Source of the DNA: Erinaceus europaeus
Lineage: Eukaryota; Chordata; Mammalia; Eulipotyphla; Erinaceidae
Length of the DNA stretch: 64,000 bases
Reading direction: 5' to 3'
Assembly (NCBI RefSeq): GCF_950295315.1
Contig: NC_080172.1
Location: 77,891,118-77,955,117 of the forward strand
In this document: positions 1 through 10,826 of the stretch, piece after piece
Layout of the letters: the number at the start of each line of letters is the position of its first letter
Position numbering within the stretch: the first letter of the stretch is position 1
Program-made: the position numbers and the translations under genes
The notes under the pieces: model-generated
Told to the model about the DNA's origin: nothing
Databases searched by the model: none
What the model saw: the letters and a program-made list of their open reading frames with translations, nothing else

Positions 1-953
1 CTGCTACAACCATAGTGCTATAGGAGCAAAGTTATTGTATTAAAAAGAACAATTTGAGTTAATAGCTTGTATATGAAAATACTTACATCTTCATTGTGAG
101 AACCATGAAGCACCCATACTGTTTTATTGCATATGCACATCTTTTATAATGATGTTTTTTTATTCTTATGGCATGTTTTATTACTATTAATACAACAGTG
201 AAGAGTCCATATTATCAAGATAAAGGAATCTATTTTTGATAATCAAATCTATAAATCTTGAGACTGCTTGGATATAGTCAGTTAACTCCTCTTCCTCAAT
301 ACTACAGTATACCAGATTGTGTAAAAAAGGGTACCACACAATATCTTGCAATACTTTTGGCTGAATGACATACTCACAAAAACTATGGCAATGAGTAGAG
401 AGGTACAAGCTTTCTATTTGTGAAAATTATCATTTGAAATTATGGTAAACTGTATTTTTTTAAAAAATGTTTTCTTCACTATGTCAAAGTGCTCTAGTAA
501 TTATACATTACTAGAATCCTTCATGATACATTAGCAGAGGCCTTTTTAATACCTCTACTGCCAGGCTGTTTTTCTTTTTTAAAAAATAAACTAAGGGTAA
601 TATTTTATAAAGAACTCTAGTCACATTTCATTTTTATTCTGTGGTATTACTTCATTGTTTTGCTTATAGCACCAAGTCATGTTGTTGTGTGCATGGGATG
701 GGAGAAAAGCTGTGGGTGAGAAAGAGAATAAACCTGTAGATAAGATACACTGCAGTTAATAGAAAAAATGAGATTGGAATCAGTAAAACAAATTTATATT
801 TAATAACTTTTTATCTGTATATAAAATTTCCAGTCATCGTGTTTAGTTTTATTAATTTTACCCAAATGTTGGTCAAAGCAACTAAGTATATCACTGAGGT
901 GAAAAAGTAATGTGAAATGTTAAAGATCACACTACACAATCACATTAGTTCTG

Positions 954-954
<1 letters not shown>
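1..954. other. Unassigned AT-rich DNA
   Basis: No gene, recognisable repeat or long open frame. The short minus-strand frame at 187-408 has no recognisable domain, and base composition matches the flanks. Confidence 0.6.

Positions 955-993
<39 letters not shown>
955..993. repeat. (GT)n microsatellite
   Basis: Uninterrupted GT dinucleotide run of about 39 bases, likely length-polymorphic. Confidence 0.97.
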
Positions 994-997
<4 letters not shown>

Positions 998-1141
998 CCC
1001 TGGGTTACTTCTTGGCCTTGGCTTTACTGAATTAAGAATTTAAACAATGATTCTTATGACTTTTTTTCTCCTTAGGGTGTGCTTTTCTGATAGTGGTTGC
1101 TTTTAAATTCTTAGATAGCAGGCTTTAGAAATACTTAGCTT

Positions 1142-1365
1142 AGGGGTCAGATGCTTAAGTACACACATTACAGTGTGCAGTGACATGGGTTCAAGAATTG
1201 GTACCCTCCTGCAGGAGGAAAGCTTCACAGGTGGTCAAGTAGGGCCTGCAGGTGTCTCACTGTCTCTTTTCCTGTGTCTCTACTTCCCCCCTCCTCTCAA
1301 TTTCTTTCTATCTCTACCCAATAATAAATAAATAAATAAAGATTAAAGGGAAAAAGAAAAAAAAA
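1142..1365 (+). mobile_element. SINE, group A2, plus strand
   Basis: Degraded tRNA-derived head containing ACACATTACAGTGTGCA, B-box-like GGGTTCAAG near 1188, CTGCAGG-type body, pyrimidine-rich section (CTCACTGTCTC...) and an AATAAATAAATAAA tail followed by an A-rich run. Same order of blocks as the copy at 33,598. Pol III-derived, non-coding. Confidence 0.85.
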
Positions 1366-1841
1366 CCTTAATAAAGTAATGCTTAGTTATGCTTCAAAAA
1401 CTTGAATGAAAATCTACTTGAAACCTTTCATATTTGTACCTTTCTCATATAATATTGCAGATTTCATTTTCTATTTGAGTTTTACATCACTCTTACAAAC
1501 AATAGTTGACCTTTTAAAACTTTTTTTGGATAACAATAATGACATACAAGATATTTCACCAGGTAAAACCCTGTCAAAACATGATAAGTGGGATCTATAA
1601 GACCTAATCCTGTAAAAATGAAGGTATAAAACATTGTGAAATTAATGAAAGGTGATAAGCAAACCTGTTCAGCTAAACTGTTATAAAGTTCTTTGGGTCT
1701 GAATAAAGAATCCAAATTTGTCCACATTTTTGCACCATACCTAGTAATTGTTGACCTGATTTAATTAAAATAGTGTTAGCATTGACCCAGTGTTCTATAT
1801 AAGGCAGGCAGTTTCAAGACAGAAGAAACCATTTCAAGTAT
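1366..1841. other. Unassigned AT-rich DNA
   Basis: No supported gene or repeat. Overlapping short frames on both strands (1406-1600 and 1482-1727) show no domain. Confidence 0.55.
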
Positions 1842-2470
1842 TGTTGGGATATTGTACAGATGTGGTTGAACAATGGCAGGGCCCACAAACCACTATATTT
1901 CCATGCAAGTATTATTTACATATCCCCCACCACATTATCCCCTCAGGGTATTGCTAATTATCCCAGCTAAAACTACAACAACCACAACTAAGGAAGTTCC
2001 CAGAATGTCTTTTTCTTCCCTCCCCCCACTTCCCTAGCCAATTCTGTCCCGACTTGCCACTTCCATTTTTACCCTATAAAACCTGCTGCTGCTCCTGGTT
2101 TCACCCCTTTTTTCTCTTCCATGTCCAGACCTGGAGAAGACCTGGAGAAGGGCTGGCATGCATAGTGGGAGGCGACCATTTTGCTAGCTCCACGTGGCCT
2201 AAACCAGCTGTGCTCACACCCAACTCTAGAGCATCTGCATGAATAAAATTTGTGTTCCTGCTTCACCATGAGTCCCTGGTCTCTCTCTCTCCCACAATAC
2301 AACCCAAACAAAGTATCTCCTGGTATCCATCTCACTTGGCTCATTTGGGGACAGTAATCCCAGAGAGCCTGGAACCCAAGGACCCACTATTTTCCTTTCT
2401 CTTAATGAAAGGCCTCCTATTTCCACCATACTTCTACACCCTTACATTCCATTATTCCTCATGAGAATTT
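1842..2470 (+). mobile_element. ERV LTR with adjoining leader, plus strand (class I-like)
   Basis: Promoter and polyadenylation layout of a retroviral LTR: TATAAAA at 2075-2081, AATAAA at 2242-2247 and a CT-rich U5 ending near 2300. About 40 bases further lies TTGGCTCATTTGGGGA, which resembles a decayed proline-tRNA primer-binding site, followed by leader-like sequence. I infer a 5' LTR with some internal sequence rather than a solo LTR. The left edge (TG near 1842 or 1861) is uncertain and no target duplication was found. No gag or pol remains. Confidence 0.6.
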
Positions 2471-2810
2471 GAACCCACCAGATGTGAGAATATAGATAGA
2501 TAGGTAGATAGATAAATAGACAGACAGAGAGATAATAGATATATAGGAGAAGTCAATAGCATTATATCCAAATTTTTGTAATTATATAGCCTGTTAATGT
2601 GGAATTTACTGCAATTGGGTTATGTTTAGTGGAATATCATTAGGAATGAATTGCTTTTTCCATACAAATGAGTAGTATTAAATTTTAGTTCTCATAATTT
2701 TTCAACTCATGCCTATTAATTTATTTAGTTGAAAGATACTATTAGAATATGCAGATATGTTACTACATTTTTTTAATCTCCAAATTAACTGTTAGAAAAA
2801 TAATCCCTTA
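2471..2810. other. Unassigned AT-rich DNA with GATA-like run
   Basis: Contains a degenerate GATA/CAGA tandem tract at about 2,493-2,545. Nothing else is recognised. Confidence 0.55.
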
Positions 2811-2843
2811 GGAGTCAAGGCAGTGGTGCACCTGGTTAAGCAC
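2811..2843 (+). mobile_element. SINE group A2 head fragment
   Basis: Only the tRNA-like 5' end (A box region, GGTTAAGCA) remains, abutting L1 sequence directly. Either a truncated SINE or a template-switch chimera. Confidence 0.5.
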
Positions 2844-2947
2844 CACTTTGTCCCCACAACCTCTCCAGCATTTGCTGCTGCTATCCTTTTTGATGTATGA
2901 CATTATTTGCATAGGGATGATTATTTTCTGTATTTGCATTTATTTTC

Positions 2948-2995
<48 letters not shown>

Positions 2996-4105
2996 TTTGC
3001 ATTCTTCTAACATGAGAGTGCCACACCATCAGGAGAAGCTCAGATGCTGTGATGTCTCTTCTCTCCCTCTGTTTTTACCAGAGCTCTGCTCAGCTCATTA
3101 TTGTATTTGCATTTCTCTAACATTCAGTGACTTGGAACAGTCTTTATATATTTGTTGGCCTTCTCTTCTTTGATTAATATTCTGTCCATATCCTCTCTCC
3201 ACTTTTTAATGGGGTTTGTTTGTTTTCCTTTTGTCTGGTGTATAGCACATGAAGATATTCTCCCATTCTGTAAGGAGTCTCTTTGTTTGGGTAGTGGTTT
3301 CTTTTGCTATGTAGAAGCTTTTTAATTTGATGTAGTCCCATTGGTTTATTTTTGCTATTGCTTTTCTTGTAATTGAACTTGAGTCATTGATAATGCCAGT
3401 AAGACTTAAATGGAAAAATAAATCTACCAAAAGATTTCTCTAATTATTCAACAGTTTCTGGTCTAACATTCAGGTCTTAGATCTATTTAAATTTTAACCT
3501 CTGTGTGTGGTGAAATATAGTGATTCAATTTCATTCTTCTGTGCATTTCAACCCAATTTTCTCAGTACCATTTGTTGAAGAGACTCTCCTTTCTCAATTT
3601 AATAGTTGGGCCTTCTTGTCAAAAATTAGATGTTCATAGGTATGGAAGCTTATTTATGAGCTTTTAATTATATTTAGCTGGTCAGTGTATCTATTTTGTT
3701 CCAGTACTAGGCAGTTTGATTACAGTGGCTATATACTATAGTTGAGATATAGGACTATGATGGTCTTTTATCAAGATTTTTTGATAATTTTAAATATTTT
3801 CTGGTTCCAGATAAAATTTTATAGCTTTTTTTCATTCTCTTTAAAAAGATTGGTGAGGATTGCCTTAATATATTAATATATTGAGCTTAATATATGGCTT
3901 AGTATATGGCTCTGTGTAGAATATTCATTTTGATGATGTTAATTCTCCCCACCCAGGAAAATAGAATATCTTTGTATATTTTTCTATTTCCTTGGATAGT
4001 GACTCATAATTTTAATATACAAGTCCTTCACTTCTTTTATTATGTTTATTCCTAGATAATTTACTCTTTTTGCTGCTGTTCTAATGGATGGGACTTCTTC
4101 TTCTG
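2844..4105 (-). mobile_element. LINE-1 ORF2 fragment, minus strand
   Basis: The reverse strand matches the L1 ORF2 C-terminal region: the block around 2,855-2,895 is the complement of the block at 54,140-54,180, and 3,206-3,430 encodes the [16 protein letters not shown] stretch also seen near 53,770-53,830. No intact frame. Interrupted by a (TTTA)n run and about 100 bases of inserted SINE-like sequence (to about 3,100). Non-functional. Confidence 0.85.
2947..2999. repeat. (TTTA)n microsatellite
   Basis: About 13 TTTA units inside the L1 fragment, probably grown from the tail of an inserted SINE. Confidence 0.95.
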
Positions 4106-4390
4106 ACTTAGTGTAAGAATAATAAGTTCAAGTCCCTGGGCAGATGACCTCAACAATGTGTCCCAGAATATCTCACCTCTTCAGAGCCTAGGTACCCTAG
4201 TGGGGGAAGGTAGAAATAGTCTGGAGGTATGGATCAACCTTCCAATGTCCATGTGTAGCTGAGAAGCAATTACAGAAGTCAGACATTCCACTTTCTGCAC
4301 CTCATAAAATTGTTTGATCCATATTCCCAGAAGGGTAAATGTTAGGGGAAGATAACCAGAGGGCTTTGAACTACAGTTCCATTAGGACAC
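4106..4390 (+). mobile_element. L1 3'UTR fragment, plus strand (first part)
   Basis: Homologous to 62,995-63,290 in this window: shared blocks include CCTGGGCAGATGACCTCA and the AAGCAATTACAGA block. The copy resumes at 4,886 after a SINE and purine-rich tracts. Confidence 0.75.
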
Positions 4391-4512
4391 AGAGATAGAA
4401 GAGGAGAAAAAAGGAGGAGGAAGACAACAAGAAGAAAAATAAGGAGGAGGTGGAAGAGAAGAAGGAAGAGGAGAAGGAGAAGAAGGAGGAGAGGGAAAAG
4501 GAGAAGAAAAAT
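4391..4512. repeat. Polypurine (GAA/GGA)n tract
   Basis: About 120 bases almost purely A and G on the plus strand. The lysine/arginine- or leucine-rich open frames over it are translated repeat. Confidence 0.95.
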
Positions 4513-4519
4513 AACACAT

Positions 4520-4780
4520 ATTATGAAGCGCAAGGAACTATGCAAGGATTTTGGTTCGAACCCCCAACTCCCCACCTGCAGGGCAGAGGGTCACTTCACA
4601 GGTGGTGAAACAAGACGTCAGGTATCTATCTTTATCTCCCCCTCTCTGTCTTCTCCTCCTCTTCTAATTTCTCTATGTTCTACCCAAAAAACAAATTCGA
4701 AAGAATATGGCCATAGGAGCAGTGAATTCTTAGTGCAGGCACCGAGCCCTAGCTATAACTCTGGAGGCAAAAGAAGGAGA
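4520..4780 (+). mobile_element. SINE group A1, plus strand
   Basis: Truncated head, B box GGTTCGAACC near 4,553, body with CCCCACCTGCAGG, CT-rich block, then the A1-specific distal segment (GAGCAGTGAATTC... to ...AACTCTGGAGGCAAAA). The tail grades into an expanded purine tract. Confidence 0.85.
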
Positions 4781-4885
4781 AGGTTAAGGAGAAGGAGAAG
4801 GAAAAGGAGAAGGAGAAGGAGAAAGAGAAGGAGGAGAAGAAGGAGGAAGAAGAGGACTTGGAGGAGGAGGAGGAGGAGGAGGAAG
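4781..4885. repeat. Polypurine (GGA/GAA)n tract
   Basis: A/G tract of about 105 bases directly continuing the SINE A-rich tail; probably a tail-derived microsatellite. Confidence 0.9.
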
Positions 4886-5135
4886 AGACTCAGTAGTAGT
4901 AAGTGTAACTTAAAAGGAATAAAGCAGGACCATAGAAAAAGAGGAAAATATAGATAGTTACAGAAATAACAGTCAACCCATATTTGTGATCTTGAGAGCA
5001 ATAATACAGTTTCCAATGGAGGGAATGGGAACACAGGACTCTAGTGGTAGGAAAGGTGTGAAATTACATTCCTGTTAGCTTATAATTTTGAAAATTGATA
5101 TTAAGCCATTAATAAAAGTCATAAAAAGAATAATG
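4886..5135 (+). mobile_element. L1 3'UTR fragment, plus strand (terminal part)
   Basis: Aligns with 63,320-63,560: shared GGAGGGAATGGG...ACACAG and TCTAGTGGTAGGAA-like blocks, ending in ATTAATAAAAGT. Completes the element begun at 4,106. Confidence 0.7.
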
Positions 5136-5139
5136 AATT

Positions 5140-5512
5140 CACCTTCTTCACTTCATCTGGAATGAAACTTGGAGGAGTTATTTTAAATGAGATAAGCCAT
5201 AAAGAGAAGGGTGAATATGGGATGATCTCACTCATAGACGGAAGTTGAGAAATAAGAACAGAAAGGAAAACACAAAGCAGAACTTGGACTCGGTTTGATG
5301 TATTTCACCAAAGTAAAGGATTTGGGAAAGAGGGTGATTCAAGTCCTGGTGCATGATGGTGGACAAGAACCTAGGTGGGGGTCTAGAATGTCCTACAGAA
5401 AATTAAGAAATTTTACACATGTACCAACAACTGTATTTATTGCTTACTATAAACCATTAACCTCTCCAGTAAAAAAGAATTATGAAGTTAAAATGGATCT
5501 GATTCCTGATAT
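5140..5512 (+). mobile_element. L1 ORF2 end and short 3'UTR, older subfamily, plus strand
   Basis: Carries the ORF2 terminal block (AGATAAGCCATAAAGAGAAGG) and the short 3'UTR block (ACACATGTACCAACA ... CCATTAACCTCTCCAGTAAAAAA) also present at 32,280-32,620 and 40,040-40,345. Its 3'UTR is far shorter than that of the L1 copies at 7.2 and 55.2 kb, so this is a different subfamily. Confidence 0.8.
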
Positions 5513-5517
5513 TTCTT

Positions 5518-5800
5518 TATTTTATTTTTAATTTTTTTATTATTTATTTTTCCTTTTGTTGTCCTTGTTGTTTTATTGTTGTAGTTATTGTTGTTGATGA
5601 TGTCATTGTTGTTGGATAGGACAGAGAGAAATGGAGAAAGGGGGAAGAGAGAAAGGGAGAGAGAGAGAGAGAGACACCTGAAGACCTGCTTCACCATTTG
5701 TGAAGCGACTACCCTGCAGGTGGGGAGCCAGGGCTCGAACCCGGATCCTTATGCTAGTCCTTGCACTTCACACCACATGTGCTACCACCCGACCCCCAAT
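5518..5800 (-). mobile_element. SINE group A1, minus strand
   Basis: Full-length-type copy: T-rich tail on the left, GACAGAGAGAAATGGAGA block, CCTGCAGGTGGGGAGCC, B box complement near 5,733, head at the right. Flanked by 13-bp near-identical repeats (CCTGATATTTCTT at 5,505 and CCTGTTATTTCTT at 5,801), consistent with L1-driven insertion. Confidence 0.93.
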
Positions 5801-6128
5801 CCTGTTATTTCTTATGGGGGAAAGGTACTAAGAAGTAACTACATGAAAATATTATTCTTAATATATGTTCAAATAAACCTTTTCAAAAGTGAAAAAAATC
5901 ATGAGACTTTTTAGAAATTAAAAACAGGCAAGGCCAGACTCAGTACAATAATAAGCAGTCTAGAAAATAAATGCTAGATATTTTTGAATATATAAGTTAA
6001 GCATTGGAGATTGAAATTAGCTAGTTTGCTGGTGCTTTGAAAGAAATGAAGCAGTATCCATAGCTGTCATGGCATAATTCATAAATGTGGCTTTTGCCAG
6101 ACTGATAAGAAAAAAGTATTTCAAAAAG
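5801..6128. other. Unassigned AT-rich DNA
   Basis: No gene or recognisable repeat beyond the target repeat of the SINE on the left. Confidence 0.5.
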
Positions 6129-6266
6129 TGTTAGCTGACCAATGAAAACTTCAGTTACTAGACATTGACTACCCCCAGGAAAATGGCAGGAGATAGGACC
6201 AGAATCATAGCAGCCCCGAGACTTTAACTTCTCAAGAATAATGGAGGAAAACAGGGCCGGACTAAA

Positions 6267-6353
6267 TGACTAAAAAAGAAGTTTGACCATGACTAAAAAA
6301 AAAGTTTGACCATGACTAAAAAAGAAGTTTGACCATGACTAAAAAAGAAGTTT
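6267..6353. repeat. 23-bp tandem repeat, about 3.8 copies
   Basis: Unit TGACTAAAAAAGAAGTTTGA plus CCA, starting at 6,267, 6,290, 6,313 and 6,336. The copies are nearly identical, indicating recent expansion. Lies within the putative LTR, where tandem enhancer-like repeats are common. Confidence 0.95.
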
Positions 6354-6355
6354 CT

Positions 6356-6645
6356 TTTTAAATATTTATTTATTCCCTTTTGTTGCCCTTGTTGTTTTAT
6401 TGTTGTAGTTATTATTATTGTTGTTACTGATCTCATCATTGTTGGATAGGACAGAGAGAAATGGAGAGAGGAGGGGAAGACAGAGAGGGGGAGAGAAAGA
6501 GAGATACCTGTAGATCTGCTTCACCACCTGTAAAGTGACTCCCTTGTAGGTGGGGATCCGGGGGCTCAAACTGGGATCCTTATTCTGGTCCTTGTGCTTC
6601 GTGCCACGTGTGCTTACCCTGTTGTGCTACCACCCAACTCCCTCC
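6356..6645 (-). mobile_element. SINE group A1, minus strand
   Basis: Same block order as 48,214-48,572: T-rich tail, GACAGAGAGAAATGGAGAG, CACCTGTAAAGTGACTCC, tRNA-like head on the right. Confidence 0.93.
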
Positions 6646-7164
6646 CCCCAAAAGGTTTCTGTCTTAATCTCAGGTAGCAGCCCACTTCAGATGGGACCCT
6701 GATATTGACAACCTCTGTCTCCATACTGATTAATTAAGATAAAATAGGAAAAGATGGTTTATTGAGTAACCTCAAAGGAATGTGATCCAAAATCTAATGG
6801 AATGTCTGCCTACTCAAAAGACACTCACCTGGGGCAGTAGGTCCTTTACTGGCTTATCTATCACCTTCCTTGGTGATTATTTCTTGATTTGTCTTTGCTA
6901 ATAAACTTTAATCTTTTCTGTAACATTGTCTGCTGTCTGCTGAATGTGGAAATCAAACATATGACCTATAGGAGTAGTAAAGGATGACCCGTCCCCAAAG
7001 AATCAGAAGATATCCTCAATAGGGTCATTTGAATAAGCAGAAATCCTATTAATTTTGGGGACCACATGCCTTTGGGATTACTCACTAAACCTTCTCTCTG
7101 TTTTATTTTAATTGATTACTTGTTGGGCATGGGAACAGAAGTATTCTTCTTGGGATTAAGGCAG

Positions 7165-8476
7165 GAACTGCCGAAGCTTGGAATAGTGGAGAGGAAGTGT
7201 TAGGGGGATACTCACTGCAAACTCTAGTGTACTTCTGCTTTCAGGTTTATATTTTGTAGTAGTTTACGGATAAGTGTGAACATATGCTCTCTCTCACAGA
7301 AACTGGTGTATATCTAGGTTTTGGGACTTGGTTAGAAAGTGAAACACCTGAGATGGTATTAGAGTATACTAGGAAAGGAAAGGTCTCACCCGAGTAATGA
7401 AGCTGAAGGGTTGTCATTTTACACGTGAAGTCTCTGGATAAAGTCTGAAGTGAAGCATGTTGAGGTGGCAATCGTTGTGTTGGTTAGGTTGTGATCGGCA
7501 GATGCAATATTATTTGATATGGATTGGGAGAGGCATACGGGAAAGTGGGCCCTATCCAATGGTTCTGGACTGGGGGAAGTAGAGGCTCTATAGTGGAGAT
7601 GTGAGGTTCCTGCTGTCTTAGGGTTCAAAAAGACAATCGATAGTTAATGTTATCATCACATTATTTGGTAATTGGGTTAACTTTGAAAAGTCCTTTTGTT
7701 AGGGTTTGCTGTATAGTACCCAGTATCTTGTATATATCTGTGCTATTGGTTGCCTCTGATCTACTTGGTCTAGGCTTTTGAGAGAGTCTGCATATCAATT
7801 ACACAGCCTATATATTGAAAAGATTCAGTTTGTGTCTTGAAAAACTTCGAGACATACAATCAATTTGCCCCCTCTCATATTAATTAACTAGTGATTTATA
7901 TGACTACATCTTACTAGGAGTGTACATAAACACCATTCCCACCACTAAAAGACTGTGACCCATCCCTCCCACCCACTCCCACACCCCACTGGCCCAGGAA
8001 ACTGCATGTCCACCCCTCACCACAGGGTTTTTACTTTGGTGCCCTACTTACAATTTGATCAGGTCCTGCTTTTAGTTTCCCTTTCAGATCTTCTTACTCA
8101 ACTTCTGTTGATGAGTGGGATCATCCCATACTCATCTTTATCTTTCTGACTTAGCTCACTTAACATAATTCCTTCTAGCTCTGTCCAAGATGGGTCAGAG
8201 AAGGTGGATTCATTGTTCTTGATAGCTGCATAGTATTCCATACTGTATATATACCACAGCTTTCTCAGCCACTCACCTGGTGTTGGGCACCTGGGCTGCT
8301 TCCAGGTTTTAGCTATTATGAATTTGTGCTGCTATGAACATAGGAGTACACACCTCTTTTTGGTTGGGTGTTATGGAGTCCTTGGGGTATAACCCCAGGA
8401 GAGGAATTACTGGATCATATGGAAGGTCCATGTCTAGCCTTCTGAGAGTTTTCCAGAGAGCTCTCCACAGAGGCTG
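7165..8476 (-). mobile_element. L1 3' part (ORF2 end and 3'UTR), left half of an interrupted L1
   Basis: On the minus strand 8,476 to about 8,150 is the ORF2 C-terminal region (compare 54,240-54,510), then about 1 kb of 3'UTR matching 53,350-53,660 and 56,460-57,330. The poly(A) end is missing: homology stops abruptly near 7,165. The L1 continues at 15,649 on the far side of the provirus, and the break falls at equivalent L1 positions. Confidence 0.9.
8471..8476. repeat. Target-site duplication of the provirus, left copy
   Basis: AGGCTG here and AGGTTG at 15,649-15,654. The uninterrupted L1 sequence elsewhere in the window (complement of about 54,222-54,227) reads AGGCTG once. Six bases is typical of class II/betaretroviral integrases. 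Confidence 0.85.
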
Positions 8477-8928
8477 TGCCGGGATAGCCTGAGGGTATTT
8501 CTTCCCGAGCTAGTGCTCTCTGGCTTGGAGAGAACTCAACTGGAGCCGATCTAGGCTGCTGCGTGGGAGAGGGATCGGGAACTCGTGCCGCACTAACTTC
8601 CGCAGGAGATACACTCTGGAACTCTCGGAGCTGGAAAGCAATTTCCAAGTGTCTTTAATCAGAAGAGCAGCTGTTTCTCCAAGTAGGGTGGAAACAAGAT
8701 GTGATATAGAGAGGGTGGAGAGAAAAGTGACTGGTGAAAATCAGAGTGTGACAAGGAGGGGGCATAACAGGCGAGAGTCCTATCACTAAACCACCAATGC
8801 CCTGGAGGGAGTGCTTTATGTAAATGTAAAATTGATTTATGTAAATAGACCAAAGCTTTGGATCAGTAAATCCCTATATAGGCATATGGTTAAGCAGAAG
8901 CCAGGGGAAGGTGACACACTACCCAACA
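8477..8928 (-). mobile_element. 3' LTR of the provirus (complete)
   Basis: 452 bp, starting TGTTGGGTAG and ending ATCCCGGCA in its own sense. TATA-like elements lie near 8,871-8,880 and 8,702-8,708. ATTAAA, a likely polyadenylation signal, lies near 8,657-8,662. The segment 8,680-8,928 matches the 5' LTR remnant with 9 differences over 248 compared bases. Contains a 33-bp tRNA-Gly-like segment at 8,768-8,800. Confidence 0.92.
8768..8800 (-). other. tRNA-Gly 5'-half-like segment in the 3' LTR
   Basis: Minus strand begins GCATTGGTGGTTTAGTGATA and continues to CTCGCCTG. It matches the first 33 bases of the well-known mammalian tRNA-Gly sequence at 29 positions: acceptor 5' strand, D arm and anticodon-stem 5' strand. 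Homology ends in the anticodon loop. No 3' half or B box follows, so it is not a tRNA gene. Confidence 0.8.
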
Positions 8929-8948
8929 TCTCCCCCTTTCTTTTTAAC
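8929..8948 (-). promoter_or_regulatory. Polypurine tract of the provirus
   Basis: Directly upstream (in provirus sense) of the 3' LTR the minus strand reads AAAAAGAAAGGGGGAGA. This is the expected plus-strand priming site for reverse transcription. Confidence 0.85.
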
Positions 8949-10826
8949 TATTTGCCATAGTATCAGGAGTGCGGGGCACTTTGTGAGGCAGGGAGACTGA
9001 TAAAAGGCACACCTTTTTTGGGGTTCTACTGTCCCTCCTTGCTCAACCTCTCCATGGAGAGAGAGACTAATAGGATTGACACACCCCTCAGGCTCAAGGC
9101 CTTCCAAGCTCAACCATATCCTCCCAATTCCCCAACATCTTCCTCTTACTTAATGGCCATATATAACTGGGTAAATGTCTGTAAAAGGCTTCATCTCTGT
9201 CAGGGGAATAGCAGTGTAGGGGTGAACAGAAACCTGTTGGGAAGAAAGCAGAATGATAGTGTGTAAGTGTCTTCAAAAAGAACTAGCACAAGACAGGGAG
9301 GGATAAGTAAGAGTATCAAGAGACAGAGTGAGCCTGATGGGTGGAGGAGTGGGGGCCTGATAAGCCAAGGGGCTAGAGGGGTGATCTGGCATTGCAAAAT
9401 CCCGAGTCAGCTGGTGGAAAGTTCTATGAACTGCTACAGTCATTCTTCAAGAAGTCCAGCAGTATAAAAGGAGTGTCCAGCAAGTTCTATAGAAGCATCA
9501 GTCCAATGTCAACGGCCAGGAAATAAATGCCACACGTCTATCTTGATGGAGGAGGATGGCCACTGGAACTTTTCTTCTCTGTAGAGAGTGACCTGGAACC
9601 GCCAAAACATGGTGGGCAAAACAGAAGCAGGAAGAGCAGACACCGATGGTTGAGAGAAAGGCAGTAGGAAAGTCTTGTCCTTTGGAGTCTGTGAATCAGG
9701 TTCTCCAGATCATGTCAGGTCACATCATGGGTTTCGGGGGATGGCTGTAATTGTGGGTGATGTCAGAGGTCAGGGGTCCAAGATGGATTTCTGCGGATTC
9801 TATATGAGCAGATGCTTCTTTATGCAAAGGCTTGTCATAGCTGTAGTCAATTACTTATGAAAAAACTTTGTAACAAATTAGAAGTTCACTACAATTGATA
9901 ACTCAATGATTATAATTGGTTTAGGTATCTTTATAATTTCGTGTAAAGGTCATCTTATGTGACCTCATGTAGCAGTCTTTATATAGCAAAATTTTCATAT
10001 CGAATTTAAGTCACATATATTGATTCTTAACTATTTTTACATTGGGTTTTTAAGCAAACTCAGGTTACTAGAGTTAACACATTTTAGTGACAATTTTTTT
10101 TTGTACATTTACAATATTGGTTTGATGCCAAATTTGTTGTGGATTAATTTCCACAAGATAGCTTACAGGACATTTTGGGGGGCCCTCCAAAAATGTCCTG
10201 TATAGAGGATTTGTATTTTAACTTAGGAGATGATGAATTGTCACATTGAATATTTAGAGTTTTACCTTAAACACTCAGTTACTTAAGTGAATTGATTTTA
10301 CCTCTTCTCGTAAAAATGTAGCTTCGAAGTTATGATTTAACTGTTAAGTTAATGTTTACCAAACTTGAAACACGCATATTAAACATATAGTTTATAACAC
10401 ACAGGAGAAGAAAGACTTGTAAATAAGACATATCATTTCAAATGTGAATTTAGATCTACTGTCATAGTTGAGCCATATTTACTCACAGTTTAAGACTAAA
10501 CATTTCATATTGATATCAAGACTTAAAAAAGAAATCAAAAGGGGAAATGAACAATTTTTGGACTGTTTCTGAATGTCTCCAGAAACCATGGCTGCGTCCA
10601 GCCGTTTTATATAAAGTCAGTCAACTTTCAGAGTACTCTGAGCACAATGGGTCATACAAAAATTTTGGTCACTCAACTCACTCAATTTTTTTTTTCACTC
10701 ACTCACTCACTCACTCACTCACTCACTCACAAAACACAGCTGGCCAGTCATAGCATAAGACATTCATTCGGGGGGGGGAAGAGTTCTGTGAATCAGATTT
10801 TTTTTTTTTTATTCTGCCATGCTGTA
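8949..10826 (-). other. Provirus 3' internal region without env
   Basis: About 1.9 kb between the pol stop and the polypurine tract. No frame shows a signal peptide, furin-type site, fusion peptide or transmembrane segment that I can recognise as envelope; the longest minus-strand frames are 60-66 codons. The region 9,850-10,550 is strongly AT-rich and could be unrelated inserted sequence. Lack of env is common in intracellular class II lineages. Confidence 0.55.
10695..10730. repeat. (TCAC)n microsatellite
   Basis: Nine TCAC units within the env-less 3' part of the provirus. Confidence 0.95.

Larger units (their letters stand above)
6129..6959 (+). mobile_element. Probable solo LTR, plus strand, with SINE insertion
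   Basis: Begins TGTTAGCTGACC, carries AATAAA at 6,900-6,905 followed by a GT/CT-rich segment and ends AAATCAAACA, so TG...CA boundaries are plausible. It holds a 23-bp tandem array and a younger SINE. No target duplication was found and no internal sequence is attached. Class is not certain. Confidence 0.5.

Noticed and set aside
4523..4957. 144-codon arginine/lysine-rich open frame (and the leucine-rich complement at 4,753-5,034)
   Set aside because: It is a SINE plus translated GGA/GAA microsatellite. Low-complexity composition, no start context or domain.
6267..6353. CRISPR-like repeat array
   Set aside because: The 23-bp units are directly adjacent with no spacers, and the DNA is mammalian.
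8949..9400. Possible env remnant in minus-strand frames with hydrophobic stretches (9,200-9,397)
   Set aside because: The hydrophobic stretch is short and isolated. No signal peptide, cleavage site, fusion peptide or cysteine pattern of an envelope protein is visible.
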